Shown: piece by piece, positions 44,470-54,693 of the stretch
Position numbering within the stretch: position 1 is the stretch's first letter
Layout of the letters: each line of letters begins with the position of its first letter
DNA from: Pseudomonadota bacterium
Lineage (GTDB): Bacteria > Desulfobacterota > Syntrophorhabdia > Syntrophorhabdales > Syntrophorhabdaceae
Assembly (NCBI GenBank): GCA_026388315.1
Contig: JAPLKA010000110.1
Coordinates: 62,001 to 126,000, forward strand
DNA length: 64,000 nt
Reading direction: 5' to 3'
Program-made: the position numbers and the translations under genes
The notes under the pieces: model-generated
The model's input: the letters and a program-made list of their open reading frames with translations, nothing else
Told to the model about the DNA's origin: nothing
Database searches by the model: none

Positions 44470-47400
44470 TTACTTGTTTAACTCTGTCTTTTTGAATTCT
44501 CTCCCCTTCCAGATCATATAGATGGTAGGGTAGATGACCAGTTCCAGTATCATTGAAGTGATTACACCGCCAACCATGGGGGCTGCGATCCGCTTCATCA
44601 CATCGGCCCCAGTTCCGTGACTGAACATGATAGGTATGAGACCGGCAAGGATGACGCTCACCGTCATGATCTTGGGGCGGATTCTCTTGACGGCGCCGTG
44701 CATAATGGCGTCTTTGAGATCGCTTAAACTCTTCAACCTCCCTTCCTTTTTCCACTGATCGTGGGCAAGCTCAAGATAGAGGAGCATGACGACCCCGGTC
44801 TCCGCATCAAGTCCCGCAAGGGCGATCAAGCCAACCCATACGGCTATGCTCATGTTGTAGCCGAGGAGGTAGAGAAGCCAGAATGAACCTACAAGGGAGA
44901 AGGGAACAGCGAGGAGGACGATAATAGTCTTCATCACCGACTTTGTATTAAAGTATATAAGAATGAAGATGATGAGGGCGGTAAGGGGTATAACGAGCTT
45001 CAGCCTCTCGTGTGTTTTTACGAGGTACTCATACTCGCCGCTCCACTCGAGGCGGTAGCCCTCAGGTATTTTTAAGGTAGCAACGCTCTTTTTCGCCTCG
45101 TCTACATATCCTCCTACATCCCTGCCTGAAAAATCAATATAGACATAGGATGTAAGGAGGCCTTCTTCGCTCTTTATTGCCGTTGGGCCTTTTGTGATCT
45201 TTATATCTGCAAGTTCACCGAGGGGGATCTGGACAGATTGCGGTTTTAGAGATGCGAATTGGATTCCTGACCCCTGGCCCCTGACCCCTGACCCCATCGT
45301 TTCATTTGCTTGGCTGCTCCCCATCCCGCTTGTTGGCACGAGAACCCTTTTCAATTTATCCACATTATCCCGCAATTCCCTTGCGTAGCGGATATTCACA
45401 GGATAACGCTGCCTCCCTTCCACGGTAGTCGTTACATTCATTCCGCCGATGGCGGCCTGTATCACATCCTGGACATCTTCCACGGCCAGACCGTACCGGG
45501 CAATCTCGTCACGTTTTATTTCAAAATCCAAAAAGTAGCCTGTTGTTACCCGCTCCGCATAGGCGCTCCGCGTACCCGGGATGTTTTTTACATGGTGTTC
45601 TATTTCAAGGCCGATCCGTTCGATCTCGTTAATATCGGGGCCAAGCACCTTAATCCCAACCGGGGTCCTGATCCCCGTAGAAAGCATATCCATACGGGCC
45701 TTAATGGGCATGGTAAAGGAATTGGCAACACCGGGAATGGTGAGGGCGTCGTTCATATCATTTTTCAGTTTTTCAACGGTCATGCCTTTTCGCCATTCCG
45801 ATTCAGGCTTCAGGTTGATAATGGTTTCGAACATCTCAAGAGGCGCAGGGTCGGTGGCAGTCTCTGCTCGCCCCGCCTTCCCGAAGACCTGCGAGACTTC
45901 AGGCATCTTCTTCAATATTTTGTCCTGAAGCTGCAGAAGATCTGTTACGACGGAAATGGATGGCGCAGGCGCCGTGACAGGCATGAAGAAGAGTGTGCCT
46001 TCATAGAGAGGCGGCATGAATTCTGAGCCGAGTTTCATGAATGGATAGGCAGTCATAAGGAGGATAATAAGGGCAGATATAAGCACAGTTTTCTTGAACC
46101 GGAGGGCGAACTCTGCGACCGGTGTATAGAGTTTGTGGAGGATGATGCTGACGGGATTTTTTTCTTCAGGCCGTATCTTCCCCCGGATAAAGAGTGTCAT
46201 GAGGACCGGCGTCAGTGTCACCGCAAGGAAGGCAGAAAAGAGCATGGCAAAGGTCTTGGTATAGGCAAGTGGTCTGAAAAGTCTTCCTGCCTGTGCCTGA
46301 AGGGTAAATACGGGAAGAAATCCCACGGTAATAACAAGAAGTGCAAAGAAGAGCGATGGCCCCACCTCTTTGCATGCTTCGATAATAACATCAACCCGGC
46401 TACGGTGGTGTTCGGCGTCTTCTGACCCCTGACCCCCGATAGACTCATTCGAGGGCAGGCCCCTGACCGCTGACCGCTGACTTTCCCATTCTTCCAGCTT
46501 CTTGTGGGCATTTTCCACCATAATAATGGAAGCATCAACCATGGCGCCGATGGCAATGGCAATACCGCTCAAGCTCATGATGTTCGAAGTGACCCCAAGG
46601 TAGTACATAGATATGAAAGACATAATGATTGCCATAGGTAATGTGAGTATGACGACAAGGGCGCTCGGCAGATGGAAGAGAAACACAATGCAGACCACGC
46701 TCACCGCAATGGAGAGCTTAACTATTTCTTCTTTGAGGGTGGCAATGGAGCGGTGTATCAGGTCAGATCGGTCGTAAGTCACGACAATCTTTACCCCTTC
46801 AGGAAGGCCCGGCTCAATAGTCTTTTTAAGCTTTTCCTTTACCCTTTCAATGACATTGAGGACATTTTCGCCGAACCTTATTACGACAATACCTCCCGCC
46901 ACTTCTCCCCTGCCGTCAAGCTCTGCAATGCCCCTTCTTATCTCAGGGCCGAGCTGCACCCGGGCTATATCTTTCAGGTAGATCGGTGTTCCGGCGGTAT
47001 TTGCGCCAACAGAAATCTGTTCAATATCCTTTACGCCTTTTATGTACCCCTTTCCCCGCAGCATGTATTCAAAGCCTGAAAGTTCCAGAACCCTTCCCTC
47101 AACATCGAGGTTGCTCCTTCTCACGGCCTCCATGACCTTTGTTATGGGGATATTGTACGCGGAGAGCCTGCTTGGGTCTACGGTGACCTGGTACTGACGT
47201 ACATAGCCGCCGATACTGGCAACCTGGGAAACTCCGGGAACGCTCTCGATGGCGAGCTTCAGGTTCCAGTCCTGAATGGAACGCAATTGGGCAAGGTCAT
47301 GCTTCCCCGTCTCATCGACAACGGCATAGGAGAATCCCCAGCCGACGCTCGTTGCGTCAGGGCCGAGGACAGGATTGACATCGGCGGGGAGTTTGTTTTT

Positions 47401-47751
47401 TACTGCCTGGAGGTACTCCAGGACCCTGCTTCGCGCCCAGTAGATATCGGTACCCTCCTGAAAAATGATGTAGATGAAAGAGCTGCCGAGAAAAGAAAAA
47501 CCGCGTACCGCCTGCACCTTAGGCGCCGCAAGAAGCGTGGAAGAAATGGGGTAGGTAATCTGGTCTTCCACGAGGTCGGGGCTTCTCCCGGTCCATTCGG
47601 TATATATAATAACCTGCGTATCGCTGAGATCGGGTATGGCATCGAGGGGAGTATTCTTTAATGCCCAGTACCCCCAGGCTGCCAGGGCGAACACCATCAG
47701 GAAGACGATGAATTTATTCCGTGCACTGTATTCTATAATTTTTGCTATCAT
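44470..47751 (-). CDS. cusA: CusA-type heavy-metal RND efflux pump with two repeat-derived insertions
   Basis: 1093 residues, 12 membrane helices. GAMVDASIIMVENAHK in TM4 marks the Cu/Ag-type HME-RND group. Start ATG 47751 (MIAKIIEYSARNKF) fits the family, while the frame extends into a GTGAATA tract to 47799 without a ribosome site. Two stretches are not in typical CusA: ESQRSAVRGLPSNESIGG.. after NAHKKLEEW (bases 46423-46490), and NETMGSGVRGQGSG (45262-45300) before QIPLGELADI. Both are encoded by CTGACCC-type heptads and keep the frame. It exports monovalent metal from the periplasm with CusB and CusC. Confidence 0.92.
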   Translation of the reverse strand: MIAKIIEYSARNKFIVFLMVFALAAWGYWALKNTPLDAIPDLSDTQVIIYTEWTGRSPDLVEDQITYPISSTLLAAPKVQAVRGFSFLGSSFIYIIFQEGTDIYWARSRVLEYLQAVKNKLPADVNPVLGPDATSVGWGFSYAVVDETGKHDLAQLRSIQDWNLKLAIESVPGVSQVASIGGYVRQYQVTVDPSRLSAYNIPITKVMEAVRRSNLDVEGRVLELSGFEYMLRGKGYIKGVKDIEQISVGANTAGTPIYLKDIARVQLGPEIRRGIAELDGRGEVAGGIVVIRFGENVLNVIERVKEKLKKTIEPGLPEGVKIVVTYDRSDLIHRSIATLKEEIVKLSIAVSVVCIVFLFHLPSALVVILTLPMAIIMSFISMYYLGVTSNIMSLSGIAIAIGAMVDASIIMVENAHKKLEEWESQRSAVRGLPSNESIGGQGSEDAEHHRSRVDVIIEACKEVGPSLFFALLVITVGFLPVFTLQAQAGRLFRPLAYTKTFAMLFSAFLAVTLTPVLMTLFIRGKIRPEEKNPVSIILHKLYTPVAEFALRFKKTVLISALIILLMTAYPFMKLGSEFMPPLYEGTLFFMPVTAPAPSISVVTDLLQLQDKILKKMPEVSQVFGKAGRAETATDPAPLEMFETIINLKPESEWRKGMTVEKLKNDMNDALTIPGVANSFTMPIKARMDMLSTGIRTPVGIKVLGPDINEIERIGLEIEHHVKNIPGTRSAYAERVTTGYFLDFEIKRDEIARYGLAVEDVQDVIQAAIGGMNVTTTVEGRQRYPVNIRYARELRDNVDKLKRVLVPTSGMGSSQANETMGSGVRGQGSGIQFASLKPQSVQIPLGELADIKITKGPTAIKSEEGLLTSYVYIDFSGRDVGGYVDEAKKSVATLKIPEGYRLEWSGEYEYLVKTHERLKLVIPLTALIIFILIYFNTKSVMKTIIVLLAVPFSLVGSFWLLYLLGYNMSIAVWVGLIALAGLDAETGVVMLLYLELAHDQWKKEGRLKSLSDLKDAIMHGAVKRIRPKIMTVSVILAGLIPIMFSHGTGADVMKRIAAPMVGGVITSMILELVIYPTIYMIWKGREFKKTELNK

Positions 47752-47934
47752 ATTAAAATCAGTGAATAGTCGATAGTGAATAGTGAATAACAAAAGCAAT
47801 TTCTGTTAAATATCCACATAATGCACTCCACTGCCTCCTTTCAATTTAAAATCAGTAAACAGTATTAATGAAGAGTGATTTTGGCTTTTCTTGCTCCAAC
47901 TATTCACTATTCACTAACAACTATTCACTATATT
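47752..47934. repeat. GTGAATA-type heptads between cusB and cusA
   Basis: Tracts at 47760-47792 and 47899-47936 (TATTCAC on the plus strand). No gene. cusA therefore lacks a normal ribosome site and may have been displaced from its original position. Confidence 0.75.
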
Positions 47935-49155
47935 TCAATGTTTATGCCCTCCTGCGGGCGGCGTGCTCCCCGGTTTTGTCTTTGATTCGGCGCCGAGGGG
48001 TACAATGCCCTTCAGCTTTGCCTCGGAATCGATAAGGAAGTTGGCCGACGTTGCGATCTTTTCTCCAGCCTTCAGACCTCCTGTAATTTCCACCAGCCCC
48101 TCTGCCCGCAGTCCGGTTCTCACCTCTCTCGGCTCAAAATAGCCGTTTCCCTTATCCACATATACCACTTGCCGTATTCCTGTATCTATGACAGCGTCAT
48201 CCGGTATGGCAAGCTTCTTTCCAAGTCCAATCTTTATTTCCACATTGGTGTACATCTGGGGCTTGAGCTGTCCACCAGGATTCGGAATTGAGAATCTTAC
48301 CTTTGCAGTTCTTGTTTCACCCGATAGCGCCGGGTACACATAGTCGATCTTCGATGAAAAAACCTTGCCGGGGAAGTAGCTCAAGGTAATGTTGGCTATC
48401 TGCCCGACCTTAATAAGGGGCAATTCATACTCGTAAATATCCGAGATAACCCAGACATTAGAGAGATCGGCAATGTCAAAAAGTTTTTCTCCAGGCATGG
48501 TGCGCATCCCCTGTACCGCCGTTTTTTGCATAATATACCCGCTAACAGGGCTGTAGATGGTTAAAGTACGGATCGGCTTTCCTGTTGCTGCGATATTTTC
48601 AATCTGATCGTCTGTTATATCCCATAATTTCAGCCGTTGCCGCGCTGCCTGGAGGATGGCACCCGCGTCTTTTGAGAGCATCAATCCCATATCATCACTC
48701 TTTCTGGATTTGCTCCAGTTGAGAAGATTCAGAAATTCCTGCTGGGTTGCGTAGAGCTCAGGACTGTATATCTCTGCCAGCGGATCGCCCTTCTTTACGT
48801 ATCTGCCAACATAGTCGGCATGGAGCTTCTCAATATAACCTTCATACTTGGTGTTTATTGTTGTGAATTTTCGCTCGTCATATTCGATGCGACCCACAGT
48901 CCTGATAATCTTCTCAAGGGGTCTTGCAGAGACCTGGGCGGTTTTTACGCCGATAAGCTGCTGTTTCTCGAGGGGGATCTCAACGGTTGGGGTTTCCTGT
49001 TTTGCAGCCTCTTCGCTCTTTGCTATGGGTTTTTCCTTCACCTTGGTTGGAGCTGGTTTAGCGTGCTGAGAATAATCTGCCTGGGTCAGCGCCAGTACAG
49101 GGTAAAGCAGCAATACTAACACAACAACTGCAATTGGTATACCTTTTCCTTTCAT
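47935..49155 (-). CDS. cusB: CusB-type periplasmic adaptor (membrane fusion protein)
   Basis: 406 residues. Signal segment (about 1-23), then barrel-sandwich and beta-barrel domains (YEGYIEKLHADYVGRYVKKG, IYSPVSGYIMQK, AKVRFSIPNPGGQLKPQMYTNV within longer runs). The end is His-rich (GGHKH). It overlaps cusC by 4 bp. It links CusA with the outer membrane channel. Confidence 0.92.
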   Translation of the reverse strand: MKGKGIPIAVVVLVLLLYPVLALTQADYSQHAKPAPTKVKEKPIAKSEEAAKQETPTVEIPLEKQQLIGVKTAQVSARPLEKIIRTVGRIEYDERKFTTINTKYEGYIEKLHADYVGRYVKKGDPLAEIYSPELYATQQEFLNLLNWSKSRKSDDMGLMLSKDAGAILQAARQRLKLWDITDDQIENIAATGKPIRTLTIYSPVSGYIMQKTAVQGMRTMPGEKLFDIADLSNVWVISDIYEYELPLIKVGQIANITLSYFPGKVFSSKIDYVYPALSGETRTAKVRFSIPNPGGQLKPQMYTNVEIKIGLGKKLAIPDDAVIDTGIRQVVYVDKGNGYFEPREVRTGLRAEGLVEITGGLKAGEKIATSANFLIDSEAKLKGIVPLGAESKTKPGSTPPAGGHKH

Positions 49156-50561
49156 TTTATGCCCCCTTCCGGCCCCTGACCCCTGACCTCTAATCCCTGG
49201 TTCCCGGCCCCTGATCCCTGACTCGCGCCCCCCGTTATCGCTTCAAGCCGTGCGATCGCCTTCTCTCTCTCCACAAACTGCCCCCAGTAAAGGGTCTCAT
49301 AGTCAAGGACGGTTTTTAGTCTCGTAATTACAGTAATTGCTTCTGTTTTGCCATTTACATACCCGGCAAGGGAAAGTTCAAAGTCCTGATAGATCTTCGG
49401 GATTAAGCCATCCTTATACAGCTTCATGAGATTATCTGACGTATTGACCATTGAGTAGTTCTCTCGTATGCTCGAAGAGAGCATATAATGAGTTGCCCTG
49501 AGGTCTCTCTTTGCTTCAACGAGTGAAGAATTGGCCTCATTTACAGCCTGACTCTGTTTTGTCTTATTATAGATCGGGAGATTGACAGTTGCGGTAAGGC
49601 TCCACATATCCAGGAAACCCTGGGTTCTCGGGAAGTAACCTGCGCCGATGGTTACGTCAGGATAATATTCCTTATGGGCCATTTTTACCTTTGCTTCTGC
49701 CCCCTGTATCATCTTTTCCTTCGATTTTATCTCAGGTGAATTATCTTTTACCAGTTGCAGGAGGTCTTCGATTCTGTATGCATAAGGAGGAGAATGAGGC
49801 GATTCGACAGGGCGGCCAAGGGGTGCATTCACCTCTTTCCCGATGGCGGCGTTGATCATGCCTTCCAGGGCCTGCATCTTCTGCTTCAGCATCTCTTCTT
49901 TCTCAAGGGACATATACTTTTCCGTCTGCGCCATTACCACCTCCTGCTGAGAACCCATGCCCGATGAATAGCGAGCAAGCGCTGCACTTTCTACCCTTGA
50001 GAAAAGCTTGTTTCTCTCTTCCAGGATGTCAATGTTTTTATAGGCAAGGAAGAGGTCATAATAGAGTTCCTTGATTTTAGCGACAACCTTTAATCGGGCA
50101 GCATGGTACGTGGAGGTAATGCCCTCCGCCTCCTTTGTTGCCATCTCGCCCTTCAGGGCGCGCTTTCCGGGGAAGAGAAACATCTGGGATATACCGAACA
50201 TCCCCTGGGCATTCGGTTCTTCTCCGATAGTGAATTTTTGGAACCCTTCATTCTGATACCCGAACATGAACATCGGATCGGGAAGGCTCTTCGCCTGAGG
50301 TATCCGGTATCCCGCAGCCTGTGCCCTTGCTTCAATCATTTGTATCTCGGGGTTATTCTTAAGTCCCTCGCTGATCAGGTCGTTCAGGCTCAGATTGCCG
50401 GAAGTATCGGCAAAGAGGGGGGAGCAGAGAGCGAAGAGGGAGAAGAAAACAGTGAATAGTGAATGGTGAATAGTGAATAGTGAAAAGCAACCGCCACCCC
50501 CCGGTCCCCGACCGCTGACCCCTGCTTCCTGACCCCTGACCCCTGTATTCCTACTTCGCAT
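49152..50561 (-). CDS. cusC: CusC/TolC-like outer membrane efflux protein with repeat-built N-terminus
   Basis: 469 residues of the OEP family. From about residue 55 the usual sequence begins (LSLNDLISEGLKNNPEI). The first 50 residues are translated from heptad repeats: CTGACCC type gives GVRGQEAGVSGRG, and GTGAATA type gives SLFTIHHSLFTVF, which now forms the hydrophobic core of the signal peptide (ending CSPLFA). The last 20 residues (GSGAGNQGLEVRGQG) are also repeat-derived. ATG 50561 is used; its frame overlaps the upstream YtkA gene stop. Confidence 0.88.
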   Translation of the reverse strand: MRSRNTGVRGQEAGVSGRGPGGGGCFSLFTIHHSLFTVFFSLFALCSPLFADTSGNLSLNDLISEGLKNNPEIQMIEARAQAAGYRIPQAKSLPDPMFMFGYQNEGFQKFTIGEEPNAQGMFGISQMFLFPGKRALKGEMATKEAEGITSTYHAARLKVVAKIKELYYDLFLAYKNIDILEERNKLFSRVESAALARYSSGMGSQQEVVMAQTEKYMSLEKEEMLKQKMQALEGMINAAIGKEVNAPLGRPVESPHSPPYAYRIEDLLQLVKDNSPEIKSKEKMIQGAEAKVKMAHKEYYPDVTIGAGYFPRTQGFLDMWSLTATVNLPIYNKTKQSQAVNEANSSLVEAKRDLRATHYMLSSSIRENYSMVNTSDNLMKLYKDGLIPKIYQDFELSLAGYVNGKTEAITVITRLKTVLDYETLYWGQFVEREKAIARLEAITGGASQGSGAGNQGLEVRGQGPEGGIK

Positions 50562-50937
50562 CGATGGTAAATTTCGCTGAAATTGTTTCATGATGTGTTA
50601 TCCTCACTTCGACATTCCATGAACCTGCCATGGAGAAATTTATCTTAGCCTTATAGGAGTTGCCCTTCACCTGAGTATCGGCCTTGTAGTTTATTGCAGG
50701 CATACCGGGCATTGCAGGCATAGAGTAATTGACAACCACTTTTGCACCGGTAACGTATTTGGCGGCAGCATCTTTTATTGTTATCTCCATGTTATTGTTT
50801 CCTACAGCAGGAGAGTTCCTGTCAATTTTGACAATGACATCGTATCCACCCGCCTTTTTCTGTACCTCGTAATCCTTTGCCGATACGATGGTCGCCACCA
50901 TTAATACCATAAAAAGAATAATTGCCAGTTTTTTCAT
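50551..50937 (-). CDS. YtkA-like/FixH-like periplasmic domain protein
   Basis: 128 residues. Signal peptide (MKKLAIILFMVLMVATIVSA), then an Ig-like fold with Met-rich YSMPAMPGMPAINYK and HHE motif, possibly binding copper. Such small proteins often stand beside CusCBA. ATG 50937 follows GAGGAGG. A longer frame to 50994 overlaps the HD-GYP gene. Confidence 0.82.
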   Translation of the reverse strand: MKKLAIILFMVLMVATIVSAKDYEVQKKAGGYDVIVKIDRNSPAVGNNNMEITIKDAAAKYVTGAKVVVNYSMPAMPGMPAINYKADTQVKGNSYKAKINFSMAGSWNVEVRITHHETISAKFTIDAK

Positions 50938-50962
50938 TATTACCTCCTCTGTTTTTATACTA

Positions 50963-52159
50963 TTAAGTAATAGCAAGTTTTTCTTGCTTTGCAAGTACCT
51001 TATTGATGAGCCCGCTCTTTAAACACCTCATGAATGCATCCGCCACATCTTCCTTCCATTGTTTACCTTTATTGGCTTCAATCTCCGCCGACACTGCATC
51101 CATATCCATTTCCATCCTGTAAGGCCTCGTGCTTATCATCGCATCGTAGGAATCTGCCACTGCAAGTATCTGTGCGTACAAAGGAATTTCAAGACCTGCC
51201 TTTCCTTCGGGATACCCTTTTCCGTCATACCGTTCATGATGGTATAGTACCCACGGTATAATTTCCTTGAGGGATTCGAGTTCCCCTAAAATCTTCGCTG
51301 TAGCAACCGGGTGTTTTTTCATCTCCTTCCATTCGTCATCGGTAAGCCTTCCTGTTTTTCTCAGAATGGCGTCAGGGACGGCAATCTTTCCTATGTCATG
51401 CATCAAGCCGGCCATATAGAGGTGTTCGAGCATATTTTTGTCAATGTTCATTTCTTTTCCCAGCACCACCACATAATCGGCAACCCGCGAAGAGTGCCCC
51501 TTTGTATATGGATCGCGGGCGTCAAGGGCGGAAACGAGAACCTTCATTGCCGAGAGCCTCTCCTGTTCGCGCTCCCTCAACCTATGCATCTGAACTTCAC
51601 GGTAAGATACAATGCACCCCATTAACAACAAAACTATTGCAATAGCCCTTATGCTCAGCGCAGATCTTCCTATACCGGTTTTTGCGTCATACAGCTCGGT
51701 ATCATGTATTTTCACATGTTCAGTGGCCTGTTTATTGAGTTGCCTTATATGAGACTGAACCTCTTTTTTCGATATCCCCTCCTTTGAAATCTTTGAAAGA
51801 AAATTTTCTGCTGTGAGAATCATTCCTTCTATGTGTTTCCGATAATCGGGATCCCAGTTCATTGATACGCTTTTGAGGTTTTTTGTCGATTCCTCAAGCA
51901 TCATGAGCGAGCTCCTATCAGGATACCCTTTGCTGTCGATGTCCATATCCACATGTTTTACGGCCTCTTCAAAGGACTTTACGGAATGGATCGTCGGTGC
52001 ATAAAAATCAGTTACTCTTTTGCTGAAGACCGTAACCTGATAAACGAGGATCATTATCAGTCCTGCAACAGCGATAGATAGACCAAAAGTAATTACAAAT
52101 ACGGACGATTTCATTACTTTGACAATATTCATCCAGTCTGCGCTCCTGTGGTTGCTCAT
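50963..52159 (-). CDS. Membrane-bound HD-GYP domain phosphodiesterase
   Basis: 398 residues: an N-terminal TM, a periplasmic four-helix sensor (about 40-175), a second TM, and an HD-GYP domain with HSSRVADYV, MHDIGKIAVPD and HHERYDGKGYP, so c-di-GMP hydrolysis is expected. It sits inside the metal/ABC operon, 2 bp from the ATPase gene. Confidence 0.92.
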   Translation of the reverse strand: MSNHRSADWMNIVKVMKSSVFVITFGLSIAVAGLIMILVYQVTVFSKRVTDFYAPTIHSVKSFEEAVKHVDMDIDSKGYPDRSSLMMLEESTKNLKSVSMNWDPDYRKHIEGMILTAENFLSKISKEGISKKEVQSHIRQLNKQATEHVKIHDTELYDAKTGIGRSALSIRAIAIVLLLMGCIVSYREVQMHRLREREQERLSAMKVLVSALDARDPYTKGHSSRVADYVVVLGKEMNIDKNMLEHLYMAGLMHDIGKIAVPDAILRKTGRLTDDEWKEMKKHPVATAKILGELESLKEIIPWVLYHHERYDGKGYPEGKAGLEIPLYAQILAVADSYDAMISTRPYRMEMDMDAVSAEIEANKGKQWKEDVADAFMRCLKSGLINKVLAKQEKLAIT

Positions 52160-52161
52160 TG

Positions 52162-52827
52162 TTATGTGAGTACCCCGTCCGACACCAGAAGCACCCTGTG
52201 TGCATATGCCGCATAGTCCATATTGTGTGTCACCATGATAATCGTCATAACGTCGTCGTTCAGAGTTTTAAGGAGCCCCATAATCTCCCTCCCGGTTTTT
52301 GAGTCGAGATTGCCTGTAGGTTCATCGGCGAGTAGTATTGGCGGGCGGTTGACAATGGCGCGGGCAATGGCAACCCGTTCCTGCTCTCCACCGGAAACCT
52401 GACTCGGAAGGCGTTCCGCCTTTTCCAAAAGGTTAACCTGTTTCAGGGCTTCAAGAGCCATGGCACGCTTCTTAGCTTTTTTTTCTTTTACGGTGGCCAG
52501 GGGGAGCATCACGTTCTCTGCGAGAGTCAGATAGGGGATGAGGTGAAAATTCTGGAAGACAAAGCCTATAGATTTCTGCCTGAAGTCGGCTCTTTCGTCC
52601 TGTCCGAGAGCATATACATCAACACTGTCTACCATGAGTTTTCCTGAAGTGGGGGTATTCAAGGCGCCCACTATGGAGAGTATGGTCGATTTTCCTGAAC
52701 CCGATTCACCCATAACTGCCACAAATTCACCTGCGTCGATAGCAAAACTTGCTTCCCTTACAGCAGTCACCATCGCCTCTCCTTTCCCATACTGTTTTAC
52801 TATTTGATCTGCTTGTATCAGCTTCAT
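52162..52827 (-). CDS. ABC transporter ATPase (LolD/MacB type)
   Basis: 221 residues with Walker [10 protein letters not shown], signature [14 protein letters not shown] and Walker [14 protein letters not shown]. It pairs with the FtsX-like permease upstream. Confidence 0.92.
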   Translation of the reverse strand: MKLIQADQIVKQYGKGEAMVTAVREASFAIDAGEFVAVMGESGSGKSTILSIVGALNTPTSGKLMVDSVDVYALGQDERADFRQKSIGFVFQNFHLIPYLTLAENVMLPLATVKEKKAKKRAMALEALKQVNLLEKAERLPSQVSGGEQERVAIARAIVNRPPILLADEPTGNLDSKTGREIMGLLKTLNDDVMTIIMVTHNMDYAAYAHRVLLVSDGVLT

Positions 52828-52851
52828 TATTTATCCTCCTGATAGTCTATT

Positions 52852-54009
52852 CTAAAGCGCCCGAAGCGCCTCATTAGGGTCAAGACGAGCCGCCATGAGC
52901 GCCGGATAAGTGCTTGACGTAAGTCCAACAAAAATTGCCAGCATAAATGCCCCTACAGCGAGGACAGGGCTAAACGGGACTACAGCGCCATGACCTTCAG
53001 TGAAAAACGGAATCAGCATCTTTGTTGCGAAAAAACCGGCAAAATACCCGAGGATACCTGCCGCCCCGGAGATGATGGCAGCCTCAAGGAGAATGATCCG
53101 TATGATATGGCTCCTCCGGAAACCCATGGCCCGGAATATGCCGATTTCGACTGTACGCTCCCTTACGCTCCCCATCATTGTTACGAGTACCATGAGGCTC
53201 CCCACAAGCAAGACCAGGGCTGAAACCCCATAGGAAAATTTCTCGAACTGATTGAGTGTTTCCATGCGGCCCTTCACTACCTGTTGAATGGCCATGACAT
53301 TAGCGCCCGGGAGAACGTCGGAAATCTGCTGTACCATTTCGGGGATAGGGCAGCCCGTGCAGAGGGCAGCAACTTCGGCCATGGAGATACGTCCTTTTTT
53401 GCCAAGGAGCTCCTGGGCCATGGGTAAAGGCGTGAAGATGAGGCCGTCATCCTGTGATCCCGTTGTTTCAATCACACCTGTTACCTGAATTGTCTTGTTG
53501 CTCATCTTGAATGTGTCACCCGTTGTAAGCCCTGATACACGGGCTGCCTCTGCGCCTAAAACCGCTCCATCTTCGTCAGGTGTTTTGCCTTTAACGTTCC
53601 ACCATGGTCTCAGCATCTGAAAGGCCTGAAAATCGACACCTGCCATAAGTATACGCTGACCGTTGATTGTAACGGGGCCAAGGATCATCGGTCCGACGGC
53701 GGCAACGTTCCCGGCGTTTTTTATATTTTTGATATTATCCAGTTCTTCTTCCCTGATCTCCTGCATCTCAAAGGAGACCCCACCGAGCGAGAGCCCCCCA
53801 TAGGTGAGCGAGAGGTTTTCAGTCTTGGGAACAATGAGGATATTGGCTCCATACATCTCCAGCTTGTGGTTGATATTCTGTTTCATTGCCTCCACAAGGC
53901 TGAGCAGAACAACTACCGTGCAAACCCCGGTAAAGATCCCTGCCAGGACAAAAAGGGCTTTAGTTTTCCTCCGTCTCAGGTTGCTCACAGCGATATCTTT
54001 GAGTGTCAT
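52852..54009 (-). CDS. FtsX/MacB-like ABC permease
   Basis: 385 residues: N-terminal TM, a periplasmic MacB_PCD-like domain (about 40-240, with CTGCP), and three C-terminal TMs (SVRERTVEIGIFRAMGFRRS). The combination DUF2318 protein + FtsX-like permease + ATPase is that of the Campylobacter P19 iron uptake locus (cj1660-cj1663). It overlaps the DUF2318 gene by 4 bp. Confidence 0.9.
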   Translation of the reverse strand: MTLKDIAVSNLRRRKTKALFVLAGIFTGVCTVVVLLSLVEAMKQNINHKLEMYGANILIVPKTENLSLTYGGLSLGGVSFEMQEIREEELDNIKNIKNAGNVAAVGPMILGPVTINGQRILMAGVDFQAFQMLRPWWNVKGKTPDEDGAVLGAEAARVSGLTTGDTFKMSNKTIQVTGVIETTGSQDDGLIFTPLPMAQELLGKKGRISMAEVAALCTGCPIPEMVQQISDVLPGANVMAIQQVVKGRMETLNQFEKFSYGVSALVLLVGSLMVLVTMMGSVRERTVEIGIFRAMGFRRSHIIRIILLEAAIISGAAGILGYFAGFFATKMLIPFFTEGHGAVVPFSPVLAVGAFMLAIFVGLTSSTYPALMAARLDPNEALRAL

Positions 54010-54584
54010 CCTCTACCCCCTTTTACAGGGAAAAACTGTTTCCCCCTGAGGATATCTTCCGGCTGTATCACAACATTATTGTTTTCAATCTTCCGGACAA
54101 GTGGCGCCGGGTTGCATCCGCCTGTCACTTCATTTACTTTCGTCGAGAGAAAACGTCTTCCGCAGTTTCGGCAGACCATGAAGTCGTCTTTCTGATAATA
54201 TCCACGTCCTGATTGAAAACAGACATCACAGGCATCAAAAGCGGCCCGGATAACCCCATCAGAGCTTTTTATAATAAAATACCTGATTGTATAGCCGTCA
54301 TTTGTTTTGTGTTGAAAATACCGGGCTTTGCCGTCAGAGAAAGAGCTTACAGGGTGGGTAATTTCGCTTGCCCATGCAACCGGCGTAATACTTATGCCCG
54401 CCTGGCCGCTATCATTGTTATCCTTGGATCCTGTTTTTATCTGGAACAGAAAAACGACTGCAGCGAACAACGCGATGCAAGTAGTAAGGATGATCCAACG
54501 GAATGGACTCTTCTTTTCTTTTCCATCTCCGGGCTTTCTTGTTTTGTCCTGATGGTCTCCACCGCAACAATTCATTTTAAACAT
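54006..54584 (-). CDS. DUF2318 membrane-anchored Fe-S-like protein
   Basis: 192 residues. N-terminal Cys pair (MNCCGGDH), one TM (about 30-50), then a DUF2318 domain with FDACDVCFQSGRGY and MVCRNCGRRF (paired CxxC), plus GGCNPAP. Family members stand in P19/FTR-type iron uptake loci. Confidence 0.88.
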   Translation of the reverse strand: MFKMNCCGGDHQDKTRKPGDGKEKKSPFRWIILTTCIALFAAVVFLFQIKTGSKDNNDSGQAGISITPVAWASEITHPVSSFSDGKARYFQHKTNDGYTIRYFIIKSSDGVIRAAFDACDVCFQSGRGYYQKDDFMVCRNCGRRFLSTKVNEVTGGCNPAPLVRKIENNNVVIQPEDILRGKQFFPVKGGRG

Positions 54585-54693
54585 TTAAAACCTCCTCTAC
54601 TGTATAGATTTTACACCATTAATAATGTAATGGAGTTTTTGAGGAGCCGGAATCCTGAAATAATCTGTTCAGGGTCGGCAGGTGGCTTTTGGG

